64,000 nt of DNA from Sindora glabra (GCA_020226215.1 CM035233.1:49499751-49563750), one strand, 5' to 3'; shown: positions 48,280 through 60,990, counted from the first letter of the stretch. Numbers and translations: made by a program. Notes: generated by a model from the sequence alone, not told the origin.

Positions 48280-48290
48280 TTTTTTCCCAC
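48280..48290 (-). other. Polypurine tract
   Basis: The minus strand reads GTGGGAAAAAA directly before the 3' LTR. Confidence 0.7.
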
Positions 48291-49886
48291 TTCAAATATC
48301 AATACTCTCATTAATGCCTTAATCTAATATAACTTTATGAAGAATCTACTTACTTCCTTAAAATCTACTTATTCTCTCAAAACTTTACGGTAGTCTTTAA
48401 CCTACTCCTCTGAGTTACTACCTTGACCACCTATGCTTGTCTTTTTGAGCACTATGAAAGTTCTCCCATCTCAAAGTTGGGTTGTAGCCTCTACAACATT
48501 AATATTTTCTTAGTTAAATGCATTTTTCACAAATTTTTCAAAGGGCTAATTCTATAATCTCCTTTTAAAGTGTCCCAACACCTTTTAATGTGCTTTTCCA
48601 CTAATTTTCTCAAACTTGTGACCTCTATAACTTGTCCAACAAGTAGTTGCCTTTGTAACTTTATACTTACTGCCTTTACAACTTGCACAAATGTTATAAC
48701 TCATGAACAATGCTTAGTACTTTGAATTATCTATTAATAGGTATCTTGCATCTAATGTCCCATTCTACTAATGCAAGAGTCAAGATTTACGCTTGATGTA
48801 TACATAAGTCTTATAATCTTATTCATAAGATTGCTTGCATTGCCACCTGTACATTCGATTGGATCCTTTAATCATTTCTGAATTGAAACCCTCTAGCATC
48901 TTATCAACCATCAAACCTACTCTAAAAGTTGATGCACTTTAGCATTGCGATCTTCATGATCCTTTTTTCTCAAGTGACATCTTAAAAATGTTTAGGCTTC
49001 CGTAGTCCTAACTTAAGTGCATCCTTTGACAACTTCTTTAAGCACATTCTTTGATAGCTCCTTCGCTTTAACATTTTGAAGAGGGTTAAGCATAGAAGAT
49101 CCTTCATTCTAACTTAAACTCCACTTTACTTATACATGAGAAAATGTAAACTTATGGTTATTGCCATAAAGCCTCTCAACCGTGCGATTATATAGTGCTA
49201 ATATACTAAACCTCCTTTAAGTCATTATTGTCACTTTGCAAAGCAACTGTATAACCTAACCCACTACATTAAAGAATCACGTGGGAAGATTATGCACTCT
49301 TTACTTAGCCTTCTAGCTATACTCACCTAAGTAAACATGAATTGATCCTTTTGGACCTTCTTAACATGATTTTGACTCGTTCCCTCTAGAGTAATCTGCT
49401 CAACATATTATTCTAATGTGCTATCCCTCAAGATATGTCCACTAACTATAGTCACACATTTCTGCACAACCAAGGTTTCACCATTTAACTCTATCAATCT
49501 CTTAGGAAATATTCAAATTCTTCGACAAGACCAAGGCTTCCCTTACTGGACTAGTCATTAATTCATTCATCCTTTTGGATGGTATTTTGTATCTCTCAGT
49601 GCTACTATTGTAAATGAATACATAACTAATATCTCGTGCACACAAACAAGCCTTTTGGCATAAATGCTTACACTCGAAACACCAATTTATAGTCACTTGA
49701 ATGTATTATCCTCTTGCACATAAGTTTCCTGTACTGATCTAATCTCTTGTATTCTCTAGTCAAGTCTTTGATAATGACTTTTTCAAATTTAAGAATGATT
49801 TCTTCACACATCCCTAATATAGAATTGGACAAGCCACATTTAAGAAATTGTAGCCTACTCGATCTTGGCCTTCTAGCATAAGCTAA

Positions 49887-49898
49887 GCTCTGATACTA
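49887..49898 (-). other. Primer-binding site (initiator tRNA-Met type)
   Basis: The minus strand reads TAGTATCAGAGC, differing at one base from the common plant primer site TGGTATCAGAGC, 3 bp after the 5' LTR end. Confidence 0.85.
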
Positions 49899-49901
49899 AC
49901 A

Positions 49902-50757
49902 TGTTATGAGCTAGCAACTCTCTAAGTCGAAATTGTATGGTGTATGCTTGCCATTCTTGGTAAACATGTCATCTTTCCTATTAAAAATCATGAAACACTC
50001 TTGGTAAAGGTGATGAAAACACAAGCCCACAAGCCATAATTAAATGTTACCGAAGTACCTGCGTATACTAAACCACAATAAAGTTTTTGGGCATAATAGG
50101 TCAAAAAGGATAATTGAATAGGGAGAAGGATATTTCATTTGCTTAATATACGCCTCATTTCATAGTTTTGAGTGTGTAAAAGATGATTACAAGTCAACAT
50201 ACTTGAGTCCTTAACTTAGGATCTAGACACTTTATCAGCCTTTCTACCATTTTACCCCTTCTAAAGAGCATTTTAAGCAAAAGCTTTCCTAACTTGTTAA
50301 GAGGGCTTTTGCTCAATTTTAAGTGTATAGGAAATGATCACAAATCAACACACTTGAATCCTTAACTTAGTGTCTAAGCACTCCGTTGGCCCTTTCAACA
50401 CTCTACCTTTTTAAAGAGTATTTTGAGTAAAAGCTCTTCCAAAAGGAGTAAACATACTTTTTTTAAACTATCATAAGCCTTTTCTCAAAGCTTTAATTCA
50501 CACCATAATACACCAAATGAAGATAAAAATGTAAGAATCACAAATATAGACTTTTCAAACTCCTTAAAATTCTCGAACTATGTCAAAATTATTAAAATAC
50601 TTCCAAAATTAGGAAAATTGAAAAAAATAGTACATGAACCAAATCGATCCTAAATTTTAGTCACCGCCCTACCATAACATACTTGATTTTGCCATCAAAT
50701 TTCATTTTAAACTGAGCACATTTGCCTATCAAATTATCACAACTACCAGCTTAGACA
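49902..50757 (-). repeat. 5' LTR (right copy), 856 bp
   Basis: Starts TGTTATGAGC and ends GCTTAGACA. It is about 127 bp longer than its partner. A block containing ACTTGA(G/A)TCCTTAACTTAG occurs at 50201 and again at 50352, an internal tandem duplication of about 150 bp. Confidence 0.8.
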
Positions 50758-50930
50758 CTCCACTAACTCATAATATGATAAAGGGGTATTTTGAGAGCAA
50801 TTTTGAGATGGAGCATGCAACTGCCAAGAAAAATGTTTTACTTGTCCAAACTTAGCAAAAATTGAAGCTTAAGCTTCTTATGTTTGCAAAATTAATAGGA
50901 AAGTTGGCTTTCAAGATCAACCAGGCTCTA
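50758..50930 (+). pseudogene. DUF668 pseudogene, 3' part after the insertion
   Basis: Immediately right of the LTR element the text continues as LTHNMIKGYFESNFEMEH and then AKKNVLLVQT. This matches the DUF668 pattern in which 'LAPLAHNMIRWQ' is followed by a stretch ending 'TNVLLLQTL'. Joined to the left part (...WILERLAP) it is contiguous, which fixes the insertion point. A stop follows soon after (codon after VQT) and the homology fades by about 50930. Confidence 0.7.
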
Positions 50931-52427
50931 TATATTAACAAGTTTTTCAAATGGAGGAAGAGTCACATAGCTAGTGAAAGTCTATAAACTTTTGACATTG
51001 CAACCTTGCAATCATCTTTGTATAGCTCTAATTAAGTTTAGAGCATTACACTTTGATAAAAGAATTTAGATGTGATATTATCGTTTGCAATATAGCATTT
51101 ACTTTCTTAAATCACCAAATATATTGCTTCTTTATTTGGAGGCATAATTCTTACACTATATTTTCTTGCTTGGTTGTCCCTCACTTTAAAACTATAGAAG
51201 TAGAAAAATGTATTGATCTTACTTTTACTGATCAACACTTTTTGTATGTAGTTTCTTGTGGTGAGATAGAGTAGTTAGATTCCATGTCAAAACATGATGT
51301 CACTATTCCCTACCAGTCTCATGTAAGGGTGTCCGCAGGTCGAGTAATAGCAATTTATATAGAAAAAGTAAACCAAACCGAGCATAACGGGTTAAAAACA
51401 AAGTCATCCAATTTCGAATGTTTAACTGCTACAATCTGATAATTTTAGGTATGGGTGAGTTTCAATTAGTTAATTCAATTTTTCAATATAATCTCGGGTC
51501 TTCTAAAAAAAGAATGAAAGATGAATATCTGTTGTTTATGTTTTCATGAAATGATTGTAAAGGATCTTAATTGAAGTTGATTTAAAAGAATTTAACGAGG
51601 TAATGATGAAGATTGAATCAGAATTTGATTCTTGAGGTCACTCCTCTTTCTTTAACTCACATCGTTCTCAATGAGAGCTGTTGATACCACTGTATCATTG
51701 GTGGATTTTGGAGAAGGCAGTGATGCCGCAACATTTGATCATAAATGAAGGACACAGCTAGTTGATAGGAAGAAAGAATAGGATTTTCTTGATTGATAAC
51801 AAGAGAAATGGAGAAAGGGTCAAGCTACGTGAGAATAATTGAAAACCCACTTTCGAAGAACGAAGTAGAAAACTACAAACGGAGCCTTTAATGCCTAAAC
51901 ATTGAAAATGCAGTAACTTAGTAAACCAAGAAAAGAGAATATAAAAGTAAATAATAATAATAATAAAATCTACAACACTTCTGTACAAATAGTATGCAAC
52001 ATTTTTTTCAATGCTATACTTTTCTATCTTTGACAAGTTATCCCTACTTTTTCCAAATTTCAAACTTATCTAATGAACTCGGGCATTGAATATGGGGGAT
52101 TCTAGGGTGGTCAGACCAAAGTTTTGAGTACTATGATAATACTAAATTTCAACCATTCAAATTTAAAGAATGCATTTGAATGGTTGATTATTAAAACTTT
52201 TGCTTGCTATGGCAATAAATGAAGGGAGAGAACTATGATGTTGTTTATCTATTTTGCCGTCTTAACCTTAAAGAATGGTCTTAAAATTATTTATAAACAC
52301 TCTGTTTTAATTTTAAAATTGCTGCCTAGTGGAGAATGGTCTAAAACATTCAATTGGAAAATGTGTATTAATATTGTGATTTAAACATTTTTTTGAATGG
52401 AATTGATTTATTGTGAATGAGTTAAAA

Positions 52428-52918
52428 AAAGGAAAAAATGAAAAATATTTTATTTAATTTTGGGGCAGTTAGATTTTATTCCCTCTAATTTTAAAAATTT
52501 AAAACTTATTCTATTAAATTTTATAAAACTTAGAATGAACATTTATCATTTATCCAATTAACTATTTTATCAATTTATATAATTTTTTATGAAATTTTGA
52601 AATAAAAATCACAACATTATGAAATTTTGATTTATTTTATTATTTTTTACATATAACTCCGCACTACATTCATAAATATTTAGTTAATATTCTTTATACA
52701 TAAGTTAATTTATAACATAAAAATTATATGTTAAAATTGATAAAAATACTATAATATAATGACTATTGTTTAAAATCTTCATAAAAATAATATAATTCAT
52801 TAAAATAATTAATTAAGTGGTTGATGAGTGTTAATTCCAATTTTTATAAAGTTTAAGAGGTGACTTTTAAATTTACATAGTTGTGTAAAATTAAAAGAGA
52901 TATTTACATTTTTTCTTA
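52428..52918. mobile_element. MITE related to 36926-37460
   Basis: The left end AAAGGAAAAAATGAAAAATA and the reverse complement of the right end (TTAAGAAAAAATGTAAATAT) are inverted repeats. The internal arms ('catttatcatttatccaattaac' left, 'taattaagtggttgatgag' right) match those of the 36926 copy. Confidence 0.6.
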
Positions 52919-53089
52919 AAAGTATAGTATAATAATGTTATAATTTAGTTTATTATGTTTCTTTTACAATCATACATCTAGATTTGTAAATAACAAATTT
53001 TTAACATTCTATAAATTTAGAGTGAGCTATAAAATTTTAATTAATGTATATTTAATTTAAGATATAACACTTAATGCATCATACATTAG

Positions 53090-53760
53090 AGTTTTAATTT
53101 TTTAAAAATAATTTTATAATGAATGTGAATCATATCATATTATATCTATATTACTTAGTAATATTAGTGTTTGAACTATAAATAATAAGAATGAATATGT
53201 AAAAAGCAAATAAAAAGAAAAATATAGAGCATTGATTATGAAAAGTGATAATATTTTGAAATAAAATATGTATTTAAGTAATTTGATTAAATTATGTCTT
53301 TAACTTATTTAAAATATATTTATAATAAAAATAAAATATATCATATTATACTTGTATAATTTAGTAATATTAGTATCTAAGTTACAAATAATATTAGTTG
53401 CCATAAAAACAAATGCAATGATAAAAGTAAACAAAAAACAGTGCATGAAATTTTACTGTAAAATAATAAAAGTTAAAATTTAAATATTTAATTAAATAAT
53501 TTAATTTAATTAAAATTTTAATTCATTAAATAATTTTTATAATTAAAATAAGATATATAATTATATATTTATACTATTTTAACAATATTAACATATGAAT
53601 CGTAAATAATATGATTAAGTGTGAAAATACGATAAAGCAGGTAATATAAAAAGAAGAGAAGTAAGATTTTGGATATAAGTAATAAGAGTTAAAAAATTAA
53701 AATGAAAAATAGGCGAAAGAGAAATAAATATAATTTAAATGATCTGCTAATATTATTAAA
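53090..53760. repeat. AT-rich repeat units, ~215-220 bp
   Basis: Three diverged units begin near 53090, 53315 and 53535. Each has an 'aaaataa[a/g]atat' run, a 'tatt[a]tatctatatta' type run, a 'gtaatattag' block and a 'gaa[t/c]..taaataat' block. The motif order matches that of 2620-3500. They lie inside the hAT-type element at 51324-54175. Confidence 0.45.
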
Positions 53761-54551
53761 TAATATAAATATAATTTAATAAATTGAAATATAGTATATT
53801 TTATGATATTTAGCTTATAAAATAGAATAGCTCAACCTCCATTTGAGGGTGAAATAGACTTCTTAACTAAAATTGTAACTAATTACAAAAATTAAATATA
53901 CATGTGTTTGTTCATCACTTTCCCACTTATTAAGAGTGCCTAAAACTACTCAAGAAAACCCCGTTAAATATTTACCTTTGATGCTTGCTTTGATTGTTGG
54001 CAGTTTATATTAACCATTAATCTTAATTATTCAAGTCAGTTAAATTATTATAAATTATTTTTAAATAATTTTTATCCGTAATAAATCGTTTAATAATTTA
54101 AATCTTCTCAACTTGTTATTTATTAAGTACGGGTTGGTTAGTCATTTGCGAAATTTTAATTTTCGCCTACCCCTAATCTCATGCCTAAGATGATAGAAGT
54201 CTTACTTCTCCTTCGTATATAAGTGAGGAGGAAATAAGGGACAAACTTTTATGTACCATTTGGTGTATAAATTGAATGAAATTTAATGATTTTTAAATAA
54301 TGATGTATTCTAAAGTAAGATATTATAGTCTATACCGGAAGATAATTAAATTTCAAAATTCCTTGGAGGATCAAGTACAACCACTTTTTGATTTATCCCT
54401 TGATACATTGGAAGCCAAGCAACGGTCAGAATCACATATCAGAAGCATAGCTTTTTCCCGCAATTGAAATTAGTTTTGCCATCAATCCAATAGAGTACCT
54501 GACTTGTAAGTGTAGTTGTTGGAGCTTTGTTATTGGTTTTATCTTGTTTAA

Positions 54552-54801
54552 GGTTTCCTCTGCAAGGCAATGGATTCATGAGAAGTATAATAAGTTATTA
54601 ATGACCACTTTACATGGTGTTGGTGACAAAACAAAACAATTGTTGTTGCATGACTTTTTTCCCACGAACAGAGGTTCAGAAAGGACTGTAGGAAGAAAAG
54701 GGGATGACTGGACTGATCATCTAGGTAGAACGTTGGAAGCAGGCTTTGACAAATTTATACGGCTCTCAGCTTCATTAAGTGGGATTGCTAAAGAAGGATG
54801 A
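54552..54801 (+). pseudogene. Exon-like coding fragment of unknown family
   Basis: An open stretch reads SARQWIHEKYNKLLMTTLHG, then VGDKTKQLLLHDFFPTNRG, then DDWTDHLGRTLEAGFDKFIR and LSASLSGIAKEG before a TGA at 54799-54801. Base composition and amino-acid mix look like real protein, unlike the surroundings. A pyrimidine-rich stretch ending TTTAAG at 54546-54551 could be a 3' splice site, so this may be one exon. I cannot assign a family, and no upstream or downstream exon was found within the window. It could be a gene fragment, a retroduplicate or the remainder of a lost gene. Confidence 0.45.
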
Positions 54802-55200
54802 TAAAAGGCTTCTTAGGCTGTAAGTTGCTCAGCAGGGATCATACTTCAAGTCTTCGATAAACCATGTAACAAGTTTATAAATAAAGTAAGTTATTTCATG
54901 CATTATATTTTACATATATCGAATATCTAATAATTTATATTAAATTTTATATATTTTTAGAAAATATATTCAATTTAATGGTTTGCAATTCACCAATACG
55001 GTCAATTTATATATATATTAAATTTTACTCAATACATGTTAGAATTCGCTTTAATATTATTATTGATAGAAGCTTTTTGTAATTGTCAGTAATGGTAAGA
55101 CCTCTAGTGCCAAACATTTATAGCTAATTACAAGATTTTGACTTGTGACTCTACCTATTTTTACTATTTAATTTAATGGCAATATTGCCCGTGTATAAAT

Positions 55201-55696
55201 CGTAAGAATTTTTATTATTTTAGACTATCATTAATTGAACTTACTTATTTTATTAAAAACTAAATTAATATATGAAGCTCAATTTTGTAATCTAAAATAT
55301 TATTAAGTGATCTAATGAATTTTAATTCATCTCTTAGATATACTATCTTATTAAGAATGTAATGAAAATTATTAAAGCAAAATCGGTGTAGAGCTTGTTA
55401 TTGAGCCTATGATGGGTGAACTCAATTAAAGTTTATAATATAAAATTAGATCCCCTCTCCACACATAAGATTATTGATAATTTGCCCTATTGAAATTGTT
55501 ATGTACTGTCGAATGTAAAAGAGGAGAAGGCTTGGATATTTCAGTATGCATTTATATACTAATGCGTTCTTTTAAAAGTTATTGTAAATAAATCAAGAGA
55601 TATATAACTCTAATTTCTCTTTTAGTTTTAGTTTATCAATATTTGGGGTTTTAAATTTGATATGAAAATCTGGTTAAATGTTTAGAATTTCTTACA
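55201..55696 (+). repeat. 5' LTR, 496 bp
   Basis: Starts CGTAAGAATTTTTATT (first base presumably changed from T) and ends TTTCTTACA. It shares long blocks with the right LTR, such as GAGGAGAAGGCTTGGATAT. Confidence 0.85.
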
Positions 55697-55713
55697 TGCG
55701 ATATTAGAGTCAT
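55697..55713 (+). other. Primer-binding site
   Basis: TGCGATATTAGAGTCAT directly follows the 5' LTR; it is the initiator tRNA-Met site TGGTATCAGAGC with a few changes and one extra base. Confidence 0.7.
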
Positions 55714-56044
55714 GTTATATCAAAATAGAACTTTAATCTATTTGATTGTAATTTTGATTTAATTTTCATCAATGATTATTAATATATGATTATATTAAAA
55801 AGTAAATTTGAATTGGAGAGTACTGATTTGACATTTTGCCTTTTGAAATAAGTTTTACAAGACTCGTGTTGGCTTTTAGTTTGATTTTGGAAAATTAGGG
55901 TTATTTGCTTTAAAAAGAATTGTTTCATTTTTACATTTTATAATGAATTGCAAATAAATTGTAAAACCTCAAATTCTCCTTAAATATGAAGAAGTAAAAA
56001 CAATTTATAAGAATGTAATTTACAAAACCTCAAAATGAATGAAC

Positions 56045-56049
<5 letters not shown>

Positions 56050-56086
<37 letters not shown>
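56050..56086. repeat. (AT)n microsatellite
   Basis: Uninterrupted AT run inside the LTR element. Confidence 0.95.
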
Positions 56087-56089
<3 letters not shown>

Positions 56090-57329
56090 ATTGTGATGAA
56101 TGTGATAATGACTACTTTTATATATTGCAATTCGTTTTAGATCGTAAAAGTTATCTGCCATTTTAAAATGAATTTTACATTACCAAACTCCTTGTAATTG
56201 TATAAATCAAATATATTGTATATTTGTTGCATTATATTATGATGGTTTTGTGTACAATATTTTATACATATTTTTGTACTTCTATCAATATGTGTACAAC
56301 TAATGTTTTCTTTTCTTTTTAATCTAGGTTTATTTATTAATATTCTGGGATATTGATATGAATCATTGAAATATTTTTATATTTTTGGTGAAACACATAT
56401 AAAAAAAATTATACAAAAGTGAATTTTTTATGAGCACTCTTGATATATTTTTCTCTATTTAGAATTAAATTGGTGGAATTAAACATTTATCATCAAATAG
56501 ACTATTTTGAAATATGAAATCTATTTTATCTTTCTTCTAATATAATACATTTTTTAAAAAATATATTAGTGACACTTTTATTAAAACTTATATTAAAAGA
56601 AAAAATAAATTATTTTAAATTAACTTTCCAAGTTGAAGTAAAAGCTAATTAGCTAGATATGAGCTGGTAGCTTTTTTAATAGTTCCATTAAAAAATATAA
56701 TCAAAGCTTGATTAGAGGCATAGACTTACAATTGAGACCAAATTTAGTCTCATTGGTGTTAGCTAAAATAGATATACATCCTCAAGTTCTAATTACAAGA
56801 TTAGACTCAATTTTAAGCCAGCATTGAATCAAATAGGAAATGCAAAATTTGTTTCTTCCTTCATCTTAGGTTAAGCATTAAATCTTTCATATAATAAAAG
56901 TGCAAGATATTAAGCAATGACTAAAAGTTAATTTGACACAATTCTTCTATTAGTGTTGCTACTATATTACAAACTTTTAAGTTGTGCATGATGTTTATAA
57001 CTTTGAAAATTATAGAAATAACTGCATTGATTTTCAATATATTGTAATAGGCATCTTTCCTATAAGATGTTATTCCATCTTAAGGATATTTGTTTTATAA
57101 TCGTATTAGTTTTATAATATATAATCACTTGTGTAATTTATTATATATACTAATGGAATTTATTTTTTTATATATTTCTCGATGAAGTATGAAATTCAAA
57201 GATAATGAAATTATTAAATTCAACCATTGACATAAGGTTAATGAAAATTCCAAACATTTTTTGAATGTAATTTACTATTTTTATGGATGTTATAAACTTA
57301 TTTTGGTTTTACACATGATGTGTAGGTTT

Positions 57330-57432
57330 TATGAAATTACATTCTAAAATATATTTATAAGATGATTCAAGTGGGATTGCTTTATGAAATTACATATTGA
57401 AGTACATTTATAAGGTAATCTAAGTGGGAAAG
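57330..57432 (+). repeat. Imperfect tandem duplication, ~52-bp unit
   Basis: Two adjacent units begin TATGAAATTACAT and end 'aatctaagtggga' or 'gattcaagtggga'. It lies in the interior of the LTR element. Confidence 0.7.
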
Positions 57433-59141
57433 GTTTATTTGTTTTACTTTGCAATATTAGTCATAATCAATTGCTTACATAATAATTGAAATAGTTAAAA
57501 TTATTTTGTTTATTAGCAAACATGCATTTTTTAAAATGGATATAAAAATAATAATTAATTATGAATTATTATTTATTTCGTAGGAATTTATTAGTGAAGT
57601 GAGTAATTGTTATCACAGTGACTCACTTACTAAACTAATATATTCCTATAATATTCTTTTGAGATATGGTACTTGATTATGGTCTATTGATTGGCTTATG
57701 AAATTTTATTGGTAATACAAATATATGGATTACTTATTGATCCAATAGAAGCTTGTTAAAATATTTTTAAGGTATGATAATTTATTATAGGTTGTCTTGT
57801 GAGAATTTATTTAGCATAAATAAATATTGGTCACTAAAATGACAATTTATTAAGCTAATATATTCCTATTAAATTTTATGAAATATTCTTATTTAAGGTT
57901 TAGGGTTTAATTTATACTATAACCAATCCATAGGGGGTTATTGCATGAATTAGTTAAGTGTAATATACCTTTTTAGATAATTTTATGTATTGAAAATCTA
58001 TTTGCCCATAAGTGTTATATTTTTTTATTTCTCCTAAGAAAAATAATTTTTCTGCTCACAAGTGTTAGATTTGCTTTTCTTAGAAACATGTATTTATTAT
58101 CTAATTAGTTTGTTATCGAGGATTTTCTTAAAATATTTTTTACCTATAAAAGGATTTGTAATGATACATCTAAAGTTGTAATATTTTAATAGTTATCATT
58201 ATTTATTTTCCATGTGTAAAATAATGATTATGCAATGTTAACACATTTTATTTTATTTAAATAGTGATCCAACTTTCATCAGTGAATTCTAACTTTGTTT
58301 ATTTAAAAAAATATATGATTTTAATTTTAAATACTTTTGATATAAATATCCATGAAGATATGCTTATTTTCTGAATATCCATAAGGATATGTGATTTATT
58401 ATTTATAAAAATAATTTATGATTATATGTACATATTATTAAACTTATTAATATTTTTTTAAAAAAAGAAAATAGTTTTATTTGAACTTTGTTAATTCCAT
58501 AATTTGTAAAGAATATTGTTATGGCAAATTATTAGTGATATTATGAAATTAATATTTTTATTAGAATAATGTGAAAATTGAATAATTGTACACATATTTT
58601 TTAATGTTAAATAATTTTTTATAGTTTATAATATTTATTGAGTTATGTGAGAGTTTTTGTATATGCTAGACATTTTGCCCATAGGAGATTATATGGTTAT
58701 ATATTTGAAATTTTGTAAAATTTATCAATCATATCTTGAAATTATTTTTTTCTAATTTCATAATTAATTTTGTCGATCATTTGTGAATATTATCCATAAA
58801 GGTTTAGAAAAATACAATTTGTTTCATTTTTTAATATCAATTCATGACTCAATGAAAATTTTATTCAGAGAATTCATGTAAAGTAAGATTAAGCACTATG
58901 AGCCTGCATCTTTATATGTGCTTAATTTTCTTATTACTTATATATAATTTTGTATGTTAAAATTTTTTCTATAGTATCTATGATAAATTTTAACAAATGA
59001 TTTACTTATTTTTTATAATTGATACTTTTAATTAATTAAAGTTAAAATATTTTAAATTGATTATTAAGAAATTTTGACATCAATAGGAGTATTTTGATAT
59101 CAAATATAATCATTTATATTGGATATTGATATTATTCTCAA

Positions 59142-59142
<1 letters not shown>

Positions 59143-59192
<50 letters not shown>
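59143..59192. repeat. (ATT)n microsatellite
   Basis: About 17 ATT units inside the LTR element. Confidence 0.97.
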
Positions 59193-59193
<1 letters not shown>

Positions 59194-60990
59194 AAGTTAT
59201 GACATCATAGTATAATTAAAAAGTTCTATTTCAAAGTTTCATTATACATATTTCCTTATTTTTTTAATGATCATATGAGGATTAAGTATGCTCATATGTA
59301 AGTATAAATTATATAAGTATTTTATTAATTTTTTTAATTATATATGCATATATATATATATATATATATACATATATATATTTCTTATTGTGTTTTGTAG
59401 TTCCTAACTCGATGATGTACTTAAGAACAATTAATATATTTTGAAAAATATATTAAAAGTATAATAATTTTAAACTTTTAATTAATTTTTGAGTTTTACA
59501 CTATGATATAAAATATTATGAGATATAGTAATTTTATGTTAGGATACTAATGATTCTATAATAAATTAATATAATATTTAAATGTTAACTTAATTTTGAT
59601 AATAATTACTTCTACTTATTAATATATATATACCTTTAAAGAAATGTAAAATTAAGTTTTTTGGTGTTCTTATTTGCCTCGTGTGGATAATGTTAAGCTT
59701 TGTTTTAAGTCCCAAATAATATTTTAATGGATAATTTTAATATCAAATTTTTGATAAGTTAAATAACAGGCTTAAAAAATTTGAGAGTATTTTTAGAAGA
59801 TATGTTTGATGCATTAGGCATAATTTAAAGATCTTATTTATTAAGAAAATATTTTATGACAAGTGTGAAATTAACAAATTTTATGAGGACTGTATTATCC
59901 TTAATTATTTATATACCTTAAGATGGTCTAATTTTAGGGTAAGCTTGTCATTAATAGTAATGTTCATCATATATTTTGATATTTTCTTTTAATTTAAATG
60001 ATTAATATATTAATTTTAAGAAGTTCTAAATAAAGTTTAATAATTTTCTCTTTACCTTTTATGAATTGTATTATATTATGGGCTTGATGATTGACAAATT
60101 AGATAACTTTATTTGTTATTTTGAAATATTTATTGTAGCATATTGTGTAAGTTAACAATTACTATTATTTGTATCCTATAAGAAATATTGAATATTTTAT
60201 GCTCAAAATAATTTTATTAAAAAAGTTTGATATTATTATTATGAATATCAATATTGAAATTTTAAAAACTTATTAAGAAATAAATTATTTTGATCAATCA
60301 CGTGAGGAATAAATTTTATTTTATTTCTTGTAATTTATTAATATGATTGATTAGTAGGAGCAAATGTATATTTGCACAAGTGATTGTGCCTTAATACCTC
60401 CATAATGTAATTGCATAAGTGATTGTACCTTATTAATTGACTTGTCATGATAATATTTCTCTTGAAATATATATTGGTGTCATGACATATTTTAGGATAT
60501 GGTTGTTTTTCTTGGTGAAATAATATTATTTTAATAATGTTTTGATAAAAGTTGCTACAATTATCTTCTTGTAGAAATGGTTAATTAAGATTTCATTATG
60601 AATTTAACTGTTATTATCTCTTTTAGGGATGTTAAGTTAATTTGTTAGAAACTTAGATGATCTTTTTAGGAAGATATGATAACTTTTATGAGAAAGATCA
60701 TGATGGAGACTTTTACACAATAGTATGGGAGGATACTATGAGTGTAACTACACATTCACGTTTTTATGATTATGTCAATAAAGTAATTGGCTTATGTAAT
60801 TATAGATGTATTATATTATTATATAATATGTCATTGTCCATACTTTCAAGTTTAATGCTTGATTGGACTCGATCATATTATAAAATAAATTTATTAGGTT
60901 GTGATATTTTATGACCACTAAAGTTGTTATTGATTTTAGAGTCATTTTCTTTTTTTTTCAAAATTAATAAAATCCAATTAATGTTACTCA

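Larger units (their letters stand above)
47551..50757 (-). mobile_element. Non-autonomous LTR retrotransposon inserted in the DUF668 pseudogene
   Basis: Direct repeats 47551-48279 and 49902-50757 form LTRs with TG start and ACA (right) end. A near-perfect initiator-tRNA-Met primer site (one mismatch) lies 3 bp inside the right LTR on the minus strand, and a purine run abuts the left LTR, so the element points left. The flanks are CTCCG (47546-47550) and CTCCA (50758-50762), a 5-bp target duplication with one change. The interior is only 1.6 kb; I recognise no protease, integrase, reverse transcriptase or RNase H. One frame (about 49502-49696, minus) has Cys-rich text CFECKHLCQKACLC, but not a true CCHC knuckle. 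It depended on helper proteins from another element. Confidence 0.85.
51324..54175. mobile_element. Composite hAT-type element
   Basis: The left end TAAGGGTGTCCGCAGGTCG is typical of plant hAT termini, and the right end (reverse complement TAGGGGTAGGCG) is similar. The flanking 8-bp words are GTCTCATG (51316-51323) and ATCTCATG (54176-54183), a target duplication with one change. The 2.85-kb interior holds a retroelement-like primer-site word, a MITE and AT-rich repeat units, but no transposase that I can see. Confidence 0.6.

Noticed and set aside
60657..60914. 85-codon frame inside the LTR element as a gag or accessory gene
   Set aside because: No recognisable domain, and its composition matches the surrounding AT-rich DNA.
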